DNA of 5,885 nucleotides from Prevotella sp. (GTDB lineage: Bacteria; Bacteroidota; Bacteroidia; Bacteroidales; Bacteroidaceae). The notes under the pieces were generated by a model that saw nothing but the letters and a program-made list of their open reading frames with translations, had not been told where the DNA came from and did no database searches. Below, one piece after another: positions 1 through 5,149 of this stretch. The DNA lies in NCBI GenBank assembly GCA_016283605.1, contig JAEENF010000055.1, forward strand, positions 1 through 5,885, in the 5' to 3' direction. Every line of letters begins with the position of its first letter. The first letter of the stretch is position 1. The translations under genes were made by a program, and so were the position numbers.

Positions 1-123
1 CGCCACTTGAAGCGTTTTCTGAACAAGGACAAGCGGCAGTTCATGGAATCAGTCATGTCGATAAAGGGTTTCAGCTGGACGGATGAGAAGTATCTCATGA
101 AGATGCTACAACTCATCCGCTAG
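1..123 (+). CDS. C-terminal fragment of an unrecognised protein
   Basis: An open frame runs from the first base of the window to a TAG stop and gives the last 40 residues of a protein whose start lies outside the window. The fragment is basic and looks helical (it begins RHLKRFLNKDKRQ and ends KYLMKMLQLIR), with no cysteine and no recognisable motif. I do not recognise the family. Real coding is supported by the balanced residue composition and by the stop lying 3 bp from the stop of the convergent thioredoxin gene, a compact tail-to-tail arrangement. No terminator hairpin fits in that gap, so transcripts from the two sides probably overlap. Confidence 0.6.
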   Translation, partial: RHLKRFLNKDKRQFMESVMSIKGFSWTDEKYLMKMLQLIR

Positions 124-126
124 AAC

Positions 127-660
127 TTACTGAAACAGTTTGTCGAGATAGGTATAGAAAGCAGGGTCTTCGCCGACGACAACGTTGGCAATATGACCTT
201 CAGGATCGATGATCACCTTCGTGGGGAAGCCCTCTATGCCATACTTCTCCAAGAGGTGTGACTCGTCGCTGTTGTAGACGTGCAGCCAGGGCAACTTGTG
301 CTCGGCAACGGCTGCTTTCCATTTCTCTTCGCTATCGTTGCAGTCGATACCGAGAATCTCCATCTTTCCGGCATATTTGGCATAATACTCCTTCATCTTC
401 GGCATACCCTTGATACACCAGATGCACCAGGAACCCCAGAAGTCGAGCACGACGTACTTGCCGCGGAGACTGCTCAGCGTGAGCGGCTTACCGTTGATGT
501 CGTTGAGGGTGAAATCTGGTGCCTCAGGACCTTGTGGCGTCGTTGAGCAGCAATCAGCCTGAGCCGGATTCTGTGACTCAACGGCCTGGGCGGAGTTGGA
601 CTTGTTGCCTGTACAGCCGAAGAGAAAGGCTGTCAGCATGATCAATATAAGTTGTTTCAT
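127..660 (-). CDS. TlpA-like thioredoxin-fold lipoprotein (thiol-disulfide oxidoreductase)
   Basis: This is a 177-residue exported thioredoxin-fold protein expected to exchange disulfides or reduce thiols on the periplasmic side of the envelope. Residues 1-15 form a lipoprotein signal peptide with lipobox LFGC, so C16 would be lipidated. Residues 17-45 are a low-complexity linker containing a C37-C38 pair. The AhpC-TSA/Redoxin-type domain spans about 46-177, starting with APDFTL and continuing through LRGKYVVLDFWGSWC. The active site is C79-I-W-C82, with IW between the cysteines in place of the GP of thioredoxin, and the cis-proline is P146 in GFPTKVIIDP. An extra C107 lies in the fold. It is the last gene of a minus-strand operon, 21 nt after the beta-helix gene. 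No separate promoter is obvious. The family is clear; the partner proteins are not known. Confidence 0.95.
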   Translation of the reverse strand: MKQLILIMLTAFLFGCTGNKSNSAQAVESQNPAQADCCSTTPQGPEAPDFTLNDINGKPLTLSSLRGKYVVLDFWGSWCIWCIKGMPKMKEYYAKYAGKMEILGIDCNDSEEKWKAAVAEHKLPWLHVYNSDESHLLEKYGIEGFPTKVIIDPEGHIANVVVGEDPAFYTYLDKLFQ

Positions 661-681
661 TGTGTTCGTTCTTTTATGAGA

Positions 682-1653
682 TTATCTGACGATGACCTTC
701 TTGGTCGTCTTGCCGTTACGGATCAGATAGATTCCCTTCGGCAGGGTAGTGCCATTCTGCATCTGACGGCTGCGGAGATCGTAAATGACCTCTGAGTCAG
801 AAGAGTCAGCCTGGATGCCACTGATACCGCTGGCAGCATTCTCCTGGATGTCGGCTGTATTAAAGTTCTGGGTGCCACTCTTGAAGGTGATGGTGCCGTC
901 GGCCTTGATGGCCTTACCCTCCTCGTAACCGGTGATGGTCAGTGTGCCTGCTTCCATATAGAAGTTACCAGTATCTTCATCTTCGTGGTCGGTCGTGATG
1001 CCCGTAGAGGTCGTACCGTCAAGTTCTACCTGAATGCCGTCGTCTTTCGCACCGCTGATGTTGATGGTGCCCTTCTCAAGAAGGAAGTACTCCTTACAGT
1101 GGATACCGTCTTTTGGGGCAGCGGTGATGTTCAACGTGGCGTTCTTGAAGGTGATATATTCCTTGCTGTAGAAACCGTGCTTGGAATTACCTACAATGTT
1201 AAGTGTGCCTTTACCAGTCACTTCAGTATGTCCTTTACAGTGGAAACATCCGTTAGCGGTGTCATTGGCACCGTCTGTGAGTGTGTTGGTCGTGCCGTCA
1301 GGAAGGTTCAGCTTGATGCGTTTGCCGTTCTGAATGTTGATGGCAGGACCGTTAGGATTCGTTAGTGTCAGTCCGTTTAGTTTGACAGTAACCTTGTAGC
1401 TACCTTCCATATAGAACTCGCCGTCATCACTGCTGCCGGAGAGTACATAGTCAATCTCGCTGCTGACCGTTTCTGCCTGTATCAGCTTCACGTGTGAGGA
1501 CTTCTCGCTGGAACAGGTGACGGAGCTGGCGAGATCGGCGGGTATAGTAACGGTGGCCGTCGTCCCGTTAAAGACGACGGTCACTGTCGGATTAGCCGCC
1601 TGTATGGTGGCAAACGTCAGGAGACTCGTTAGAAACAATAGAGTCTTCTTCAT
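682..1653 (-). CDS. Secreted carbohydrate-binding domain protein (Cthe_2159/PF14262-like beta-helix)
   Basis: This is a 323-residue secreted protein. Residues 1-19 are a signal peptide, with cleavage likely after TIQA. From about 65 to 265 the protein has the repetitive pattern of Cthe_2159-type carbohydrate-binding proteins (formerly DUF4353), a right-handed parallel beta-helix family known to bind acidic plant cell-wall polysaccharides. The repeats are recognisable as GPAINIQN, KHGFYSKEYITFKNATLNI, KDGIHCKEYFLLEKGTINI, DDGIQVEL and GKAIKADGTITF. An acidic insert (DHEDEDTGN, about 222-230) could bind calcium. Residues 288-323 (VIYDLRSRQ, then LPKGIYLIRNGK) resemble the short C-terminal tail of Prevotella secreted proteins related to type IX sorting signals, but this is only a resemblance. 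Four cysteines are present: C47, C136 and C139 (a CFHC motif), and C186. The gene sits 19 nt after the lipoprotein gene and 21 nt before the thioredoxin gene. The substrate is unknown. Confidence 0.85.
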   Translation of the reverse strand: MKKTLLFLTSLLTFATIQAANPTVTVVFNGTTATVTIPADLASSVTCSSEKSSHVKLIQAETVSSEIDYVLSGSSDDGEFYMEGSYKVTVKLNGLTLTNPNGPAINIQNGKRIKLNLPDGTTNTLTDGANDTANGCFHCKGHTEVTGKGTLNIVGNSKHGFYSKEYITFKNATLNITAAPKDGIHCKEYFLLEKGTINISGAKDDGIQVELDGTTSTGITTDHEDEDTGNFYMEAGTLTITGYEEGKAIKADGTITFKSGTQNFNTADIQENAASGISGIQADSSDSEVIYDLRSRQMQNGTTLPKGIYLIRNGKTTKKVIVR

Positions 1654-1672
1654 ACGAATTCAGTAAGTTTGA

Positions 1673-2266
1673 TTAGATGCCCAGAGCTTTCTTAGCCTTG
1701 TCGGCTGCAGCGTCAACGGCCTCGTTGGCCTTCTCCTTGGCAGCGTCCTTCACTTCGTTAGCCTTGTCCTCAGCAGCCTGCTTGGCCTCGTCAACGGCAC
1801 CCTCTACGGCGTCCTTAGCACCCTCGACAGCACCCTCGGCAGCTTCCTGGGCACCACCGATGGCCTGCATCAGTCCGTCGACAACAGTCTCTGCCGGAGC
1901 TGCGGTGATGGCTGTCAGAGCGGCCTGAACAGCAGCGTTCTCACCAGCGAAAGCCTTGATCTTCTCGGCATTCTCCTTCAGGAAGTCCTGAATCTTAGTC
2001 ACATATTCCTTGGCCACCTCGGGATTTGAGCCGATGATGTCCTTGATCTTCTCCTGAACGGCAGCGAGAACTTCCTGCAGCTTGTTGGCATCCTGAGCCT
2101 CAATCTGCTCGGTAAGGGCGCTGATGCTGGCAGCAGCTTCGTCCTCAGCATTGTAAGTCACTTCCTCTACAGCTTCTGCGTTGTCGGCAGGAGCCTGAGC
2201 CTTGTTACCACACGATGTGAAACCGATGGTACACATGGCCATCACAGCAAACATAATCTTTTTCAT
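1673..2266 (-). CDS. Alanine-rich lipoprotein with LEA-like 11-residue repeats
   Basis: This 197-residue predicted lipoprotein has signal peptide residues 1-18 and lipobox FTSC, giving a lipidated C19. After a short acidic linker (about 20-45) the chain is almost entirely predicted helix. Residues 139-193 divide exactly into five 11-residue units: AQEAAEGAVEG, AKDAVEGAVDE, AKQAAEDKANE, VKDAAKEKANE and AVDAAADKAKK. The third and fourth match the consensus style of group 3 LEA/apolipoprotein-like amphipathic helices. Composition is extreme: very rich in Ala, Glu and Lys, with no Trp. It is the first gene of the minus-strand operon and has a recognisable promoter element upstream. Similar Ala/Lys/Glu-rich lipoproteins are common in Bacteroidales, but I know of no established function. 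Membrane-surface binding or a periplasmic spacer role is plausible inference only. Confidence 0.9.
   Translation of the reverse strand: MKKIMFAVMAMCTIGFTSCGNKAQAPADNAEAVEEVTYNAEDEAAASISALTEQIEAQDANKLQEVLAAVQEKIKDIIGSNPEVAKEYVTKIQDFLKENAEKIKAFAGENAAVQAALTAITAAPAETVVDGLMQAIGGAQEAAEGAVEGAKDAVEGAVDEAKQAAEDKANEVKDAAKEKANEAVDAAADKAKKALGI
1688..1852 (-). repeat. Five 33-bp coding repeats (11-residue helical units)
   Basis: These are five consecutive 33-bp units in the 3' part of the lipoprotein gene, encoding residues 139-193. Residue pattern is conserved better than the DNA: small residues (Ala/Gly) recur at fixed places and charged residues alternate between them. The first two units are acidic (AVEG, AVDE) and the last two are lysine-rich, so charge shifts along the helix. 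Confidence 0.8.
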
Positions 2267-2324
2267 AACAAATTAATTTATTAATTAATAATGGTTTTAA
2301 TTGCCTTCTCTTGATTTTCGGCAA

Positions 2325-2332
2325 CAAATTTA
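2325..2332 (-). promoter_or_regulatory. Putative -7 promoter element for the lipoprotein operon
   Basis: On the minus strand this reads TAAATTTG, an exact match to the Bacteroidetes -7 consensus TAnnTTTG. It would place transcription start near 2318, giving an AT-rich leader of roughly 50 nt before the ATG at 2266. I found no TTTG -33 element at the expected distance, so the site rests on one half of the promoter. The leader is dominated by TTAATTAAT-like sequence and has no clear Shine-Dalgarno, as is usual in this phylum. Confidence 0.5.
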
Positions 2333-2361
2333 GGTGATTTTTGAATATGTTGTTAATTTTT

Positions 2362-2392
2362 TTTGAAGTTTTTAACTTTTTTCTTAATTTTG
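2362..2392 (+). promoter_or_regulatory. Putative promoter of the SulP transporter gene (-33 TTTG, -7 TAATTTTG)
   Basis: TTTG at 2362-2365 and TAATTTTG at 2385-2392 are separated by 19 nt, matching the Bacteroidetes sigma-ABfr promoter (TTTG, about 19 nt, TAnnTTTG). Transcription would start near 2398-2400, leaving a leader of only about 20 nt before the ATG at 2421. There is no convincing Shine-Dalgarno in that leader. Confidence 0.7.
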
Positions 2393-2420
2393 CACCCGTT
2401 TTCAAGATAATTAACGTAAT

Positions 2421-4115
2421 ATGACGACATTAGAGTTTAAGCCTAAGCTGTTTTCGACCATGAAGACTTATAATCGAAAGCAGTTTACGACAGATTTGCT
2501 GGCTGGTATCATCGTGGGTATCGTTGCCCTCCCTTTAGCCATTGCATTTGGTATTGCTTCTGGCGTGACCCCTGAGAAGGGTATCATCACGGCCATCGTA
2601 GCTGGTCTTATCGTCTCGCTGTTCGGTGGGTCGAAAGTTCAGATTGGAGGTCCTACGGGCGCGTTCATTATTATTATATACGGGATCATCCAACAGTATG
2701 GTTTCGAGGGACTGACCATCGCCACCTTGTTGGCGGGTGTTTTCCTCATCATGTTCGGCGTCCTTCATTTGGGTACGATCATCAAGTATATTCCTTATCC
2801 CATCGTCGTGGGATTCACCAGCGGTATCGCCCTGACCATCTTCACCACGCAGATCAAAGACCTGTTGGGCTTGTCGATGGCCACTGTACCCTCAGATTTT
2901 ATTGAGAAATGGATTGCGTATATCGGTGCCTTCCCCACCATCGACTGGTGGAGTGCAGGTGTAGGCATCGCCTCAGTGGCGGTGATTGCGCTTTGGCCGA
3001 AACTGACGCGTCACAGCGCCATTGGCAAACTCCCTGGTTCGCTGATTGCCATCATCCTCATGACGATTGCCGCACTTCTGCTGAAGCAGTATGCCGGCGT
3101 GATGACCATCGAGACCATCGGTGACCGTTTCTCCATCTCCAACCAGTTGCCTGGCGCTCAGGTGCCTTCGTTAACATGGGATGTCATCAAGGGACTGGTG
3201 TCGCCGGCTATTACGATCGCTATCCTTGGCGCTATCGAGTCGTTGCTCTCTGCCACTGTGGCTGATGGTGTCATCGGCGATCGTCATAACTCTAATACAG
3301 AACTCATCGCTCAGGGTATCGCCAACCTGGCCAGCCCTATCTTTGGCGGTATCCCTGCTACAGGTGCCATCGCCCGTACGATGACGAATATCAATAATGG
3401 CGGCCGTACACCTGTGGCTGGTATCATCCATGCTGCTGTACTGCTGCTCATCTTCCTCTTCCTCATGCCGCTGGCCCAGTATATCCCGATGGCTTGTCTG
3501 GCAGGAGTACTTGTCATCGTCAGCTATAACATGAGTGGCTGGAGGAGCTTTACTAGCATCCTGAAGAATCCGAAGAGTGATGTCATCGTGCTCTGGGTGA
3601 CTTTCCTGTTGACGGTTATCTTCGACCTGACCATCGCTATCGAGGTCGGACTGATCTGCGCCTGTCTGCTCTTCATGCGCCGTATGGCTGAGACCACCGA
3701 TGTCAAGGTCATTAGCGATGAGATCAACCCAGAGGAAGAGGAAAGTGATTTCCAACTGGGTAATCTCGAGCATCTGACCATTCCAAAGGGTGTGGAGGTA
3801 TATGAGATCAACGGCCCCTATTTCTTCGGAGCGGGTAATAAGTTCGAGGAGATCATGGGTGCCCTGCGCCATCACCGACCCAAGGTGCGTATCATCCGTA
3901 TGCGAAAGGTGCCGTTTGTCGATTCAACGGGTATCCATAACCTCACGAATCTCTGTCTGATGTCTCAGGCCGAGGGTATCCAGGTGGTGCTCTCAGGTGT
4001 CAATCCCACCGTACAGGCCGTACTCCATAAGGCGGGCTTCGATACGATGCTCGGCGAGGAGAATATCTGCTCGCACATCAACCTGGCACTCGAACGTGCC
4101 AAACAGTTGGTTTAA
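2421..4115 (+). CDS. SulP (SLC26) family anion transporter with C-terminal STAS domain
   Basis: This 564-residue inner-membrane transporter has normal SulP length and domain order. Residues about 20-420 form the hydrophobic transport domain. It contains the family signatures QIGGPTGAF (75-82 plus neighbours), IPYPIVVGFTSGIA (124-137), AIESLLSATVADG (271-283) and GGIPATGAIARTMTNINNGG (309-328). An acidic connector (EINPEEEESD, 434-443) leads to a STAS domain at about 455-560, with DSTG at 501-504. That is the region where Ser/Thr is phosphorylated in anti-sigma-factor antagonists. SulP members move sulfate, bicarbonate, chloride or dicarboxylates, usually by proton or sodium coupling. The substrate cannot be told from sequence, and no sulfate-assimilation or carbonic anhydrase gene lies beside it. 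An in-frame stop at 2412-2414 fixes the 5' limit, and M1 fits family N-termini better than M14. The gene appears monocistronic, between its own promoter and terminator. Confidence 0.95.
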   Translation: MTTLEFKPKLFSTMKTYNRKQFTTDLLAGIIVGIVALPLAIAFGIASGVTPEKGIITAIVAGLIVSLFGGSKVQIGGPTGAFIIIIYGIIQQYGFEGLTIATLLAGVFLIMFGVLHLGTIIKYIPYPIVVGFTSGIALTIFTTQIKDLLGLSMATVPSDFIEKWIAYIGAFPTIDWWSAGVGIASVAVIALWPKLTRHSAIGKLPGSLIAIILMTIAALLLKQYAGVMTIETIGDRFSISNQLPGAQVPSLTWDVIKGLVSPAITIAILGAIESLLSATVADGVIGDRHNSNTELIAQGIANLASPIFGGIPATGAIARTMTNINNGGRTPVAGIIHAAVLLLIFLFLMPLAQYIPMACLAGVLVIVSYNMSGWRSFTSILKNPKSDVIVLWVTFLLTVIFDLTIAIEVGLICACLLFMRRMAETTDVKVISDEINPEEEESDFQLGNLEHLTIPKGVEVYEINGPYFFGAGNKFEEIMGALRHHRPKVRIIRMRKVPFVDSTGIHNLTNLCLMSQAEGIQVVLSGVNPTVQAVLHKAGFDTMLGEENICSHINLALERAKQLV

Positions 4116-4150
4116 GCCAAATTGTAATGTAATATTGTAATATTTTCAAT

Positions 4151-4176
4151 GAAAATCCCCTCGCGAGGGGATTTTT
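4151..4176 (+). terminator. Rho-independent terminator after the SulP gene
   Basis: A perfect self-complementary stem (AAAATCCCCTCG paired with CGAGGGGATTTT, 4152-4175) is centred on CGCG and followed by a further T. The A-run before and T-run after the GC core would let it act on both strands. It begins about 35 bp after the transporter stop. Confidence 0.9.
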
Positions 4177-4194
4177 CATGAGTGAAATCTTTAC

Positions 4195-4229
4195 GATTTT
4201 TGGTAGCGGGCTGATTTTTGGCAGCGGGC
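4195..4229. repeat. 18-bp-period imperfect direct repeat in the leader of the acetyltransferase gene
   Basis: Two 17-bp units of the form GATTTTTGGyAGCGGGC lie at 4195-4211 and 4213-4229, differing at one base (T versus C). A shortened third match, GATTTTTAG, lies at 4242-4250, directly before the ATG. After the second unit, GGGC-CATA-GCCC (4226-4237) can form a small hairpin. No match to the TAnnTTTG promoter element was found between the terminator and the gene. Confidence 0.7.
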
Positions 4230-4250
4230 CATAGCCCTAGAGATTTTTAG

Positions 4251-4832
4251 ATGATAGAGATTAAGGAAGCTATAAAGGAACAGAACAAGGAGATTGCCCG
4301 ACTGATTATGATGGCAATGACGGACGAGTGTTGTCGGTATTTCTGTGGTGAGGGCTACGGTCTGGACGACTTTTACCGGATGATGAGCCACCTCGTAGAA
4401 CGTGAGGACTCACAGTACAGTTACAAGAACACGTTGGTGGCTCTGGACGGCCAGCAGGTGGTGGGCGTATCGGTAAGTTATGACGGCAGCCGCCTGCATG
4501 AGTTGCGTCGTGCTTTTATCGGGGCCGCCAAGACGTACATCGGCAGGGATCATACGGGCATGGACGATGAGACACAGGCTGGCGAGCTCTATCTCGACTC
4601 GCTGGCCGTGCTCCCGGCCTATCGCCGGCAGGGGATAGCCCAGAGGTTACTGATTGCTACCAGGGAGCGAGCCCGCCAGTTACACCTGCCCAGAGTGGGA
4701 TTGCTGGTAGACAAAGGTAATCCCGACGGTGAAGCGCTCTATACCAAAGTGGGGTTTGAGTACTTGAACGACAATCAATGGGGCGGACACCCCATGAAGC
4801 ACTTGGTTCTTCCGTGTCAAAGAAACTTTTAA
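4251..4832 (+). CDS. GNAT family N-acetyltransferase
   Basis: This 193-residue cytoplasmic enzyme is predicted to transfer acetyl from acetyl-CoA to an amine. The core GNAT motif A is clear: a beta strand ELYLDSLAVLPAY (112-124) leads into R124-R-Q-G-I-A129, the acetyl-CoA pyrophosphate-binding loop, and helix QRLLIATRERARQL. Motif B follows with NPDGEALYTKVGFE (157-170). The N-terminal part (IEIKEAIKEQNKEIARLI) fits the usual first strand and helix, and VVGVSVSYDG (70-79) is the strand 2-3 region. The start is fixed by an in-frame TAG immediately before the ATG. The acceptor (small molecule, ribosomal protein or drug) cannot be inferred. The gene stands alone between two terminators. Its Shine-Dalgarno is weak or absent. 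Confidence 0.92.
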   Translation: MIEIKEAIKEQNKEIARLIMMAMTDECCRYFCGEGYGLDDFYRMMSHLVEREDSQYSYKNTLVALDGQQVVGVSVSYDGSRLHELRRAFIGAAKTYIGRDHTGMDDETQAGELYLDSLAVLPAYRRQGIAQRLLIATRERARQLHLPRVGLLVDKGNPDGEALYTKVGFEYLNDNQWGGHPMKHLVLPCQRNF

Positions 4833-4908
4833 ACAGAAAATAACATGTACGAACATCAGGGAATTGACAATATTCATCGTCATTTGTTACTGAAATACTA
4901 GAAATACT

Positions 4909-4941
4909 AAAAGGAGCACCCCGTTTGGGATACTCCTTTTT
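4909..4941. terminator. Bidirectional terminator between the acetyltransferase and microprotein genes
   Basis: An 8-bp outer stem (AAAAGGAG, 4909-4916, with CTCCTTTT, 4933-4940) encloses a 3x3 internal loop and an inner CCC-GTTT-GGG hairpin (4920-4929). On the plus strand the stem runs into TTTTT after the acetyltransferase gene. On the minus strand the outer arm gives CTCCTTTT, which would end the HU-like/smalltalk transcript. It lies between two converging genes, as expected for a shared terminator. Confidence 0.85.
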
Positions 4942-4967
4942 CCGTGTTAATCCGCGTGGATCACCGG
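4942..4967. repeat. Second imperfect inverted repeat beside the terminator
   Basis: CCGTG (4942-4946) can pair with CACCGG (4962-4967, one bulged base), and ATCC (4950-4953) pairs with GGAT (4958-4961) around a GCGT loop. TTA at 4947-4949 stays unpaired. It directly adjoins the terminator, so minus-strand RNA meets this hairpin first. It has no U-tract of its own. It could be part of a dispersed intergenic repeat. Confidence 0.45.
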
Positions 4968-4979
4968 CGTCAGCCGATT

Positions 4980-4993
4980 CTTCACTCTTCACT
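4980..4993 (-). repeat. Two tandem AGTGAAG heptamers at the 3' end of the microprotein gene
   Basis: On the minus strand AGTGAAG occurs twice in perfect tandem, starting 1 nt after the microprotein TGA stop. It has the same 7-bp period as the heptamers on the other side of the gene, but a different unit sequence. Confidence 0.65.
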
Positions 4994-4994
4994 T

Positions 4995-5102
4995 TCAGAA
5001 GGGCCCGTAGCCCATACAACTCGTGGTCGTAATCGCCGTGACGAACGCCGTGAGCGCAGCTACTATCATCTTCACCGCAATCTCAATAACCTTCTTCTTC
5101 AT
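4995..5102 (-). CDS. Smalltalk-type membrane microprotein (35 residues)
   Basis: A 35-codon frame starts MKKKVIEIAVKMIV and ends TSCMGYGPF before a TGA stop. It has a basic N-terminus, one hydrophobic helix (about residues 5-25, VIEIAVKMIVAALTAF and onward) and a C-terminal TTTSCMG segment. This is the pattern I know from the Bacteroidales 'smalltalk protein' family, tiny proteins of about 30-35 residues usually found directly downstream of TIGR01201-type HU-like genes, as here. The TSC motif looks like a lipobox at C29, but the protein would have almost no mature part, so a membrane anchor or signal-like peptide is equally possible. An AGGA sequence 7 nt before the ATG is an unusually good Shine-Dalgarno for this genome. 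The gene lies 47 nt after the HU-like gene and is probably co-transcribed with it. Its function is unknown. Confidence 0.8.
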   Translation of the reverse strand: MKKKVIEIAVKMIVAALTAFVTAITTTSCMGYGPF

Positions 5103-5114
5103 AGGCTAATCCTA

Positions 5115-5149
5115 ATTATGCATTATGCATTATTAATTATGCATTATAA
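5115..5149. repeat. Five tandem AT-rich heptamers (ATTATGC type)
   Basis: The spacer between the HU-like and microprotein genes is made almost wholly of 7-bp units: ATTATGC, ATTATGC, ATTATTA, ATTATGC, ATTATAA. Three are perfect and two are variants. The array begins directly beside the HU-like stop codon and contains three ATGCAT palindromes spaced 7 and 14 bp apart. Spacing in exact multiples of seven argues for slippage or duplication rather than random AT richness. Confidence 0.85.

Noticed and set aside
985..1365. Plus-strand 126-codon frame opposite the beta-helix gene
   Set aside because: It is antisense to a gene with a clear signal peptide and family repeat pattern. The frame has no independent start signal or family resemblance.
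2205..2405. Minus-strand 66-codon frame across the start of the lipoprotein gene
   Set aside because: It overlaps the lipoprotein N-terminus in another frame and runs through both predicted promoter elements. Its product is a low-complexity Lys/Asn/Leu string from AT-rich DNA.
3171..3875. Long minus-strand open frame (234 codons) inside the SulP gene
   Set aside because: It lies wholly antisense to the well-supported transporter. Its product is rich in Asp, His and Gln with no recognisable family, as expected from mirrored hydrophobic codons.
4131..4144. AATATT-GT-AATATT inverted repeat before the SulP terminator
   Set aside because: It is purely AT with a 2-nt loop and too weak to form a useful hairpin. 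It is probably chance in an AT-rich gap.
4657..5019. Minus-strand 120-codon frame opposite the acetyltransferase gene end
   Set aside because: It would cross the terminator hairpin and the acetyltransferase C-terminus antisense, and its product matches nothing recognisable.
5115..5149. AT-rich direct repeats considered as a CRISPR array or plasmid-type iterons
   Set aside because: Units are 7 bp with no spacers, so this is not CRISPR. There is no replication gene nearby and the array is only 35 bp, so an origin is not supported.
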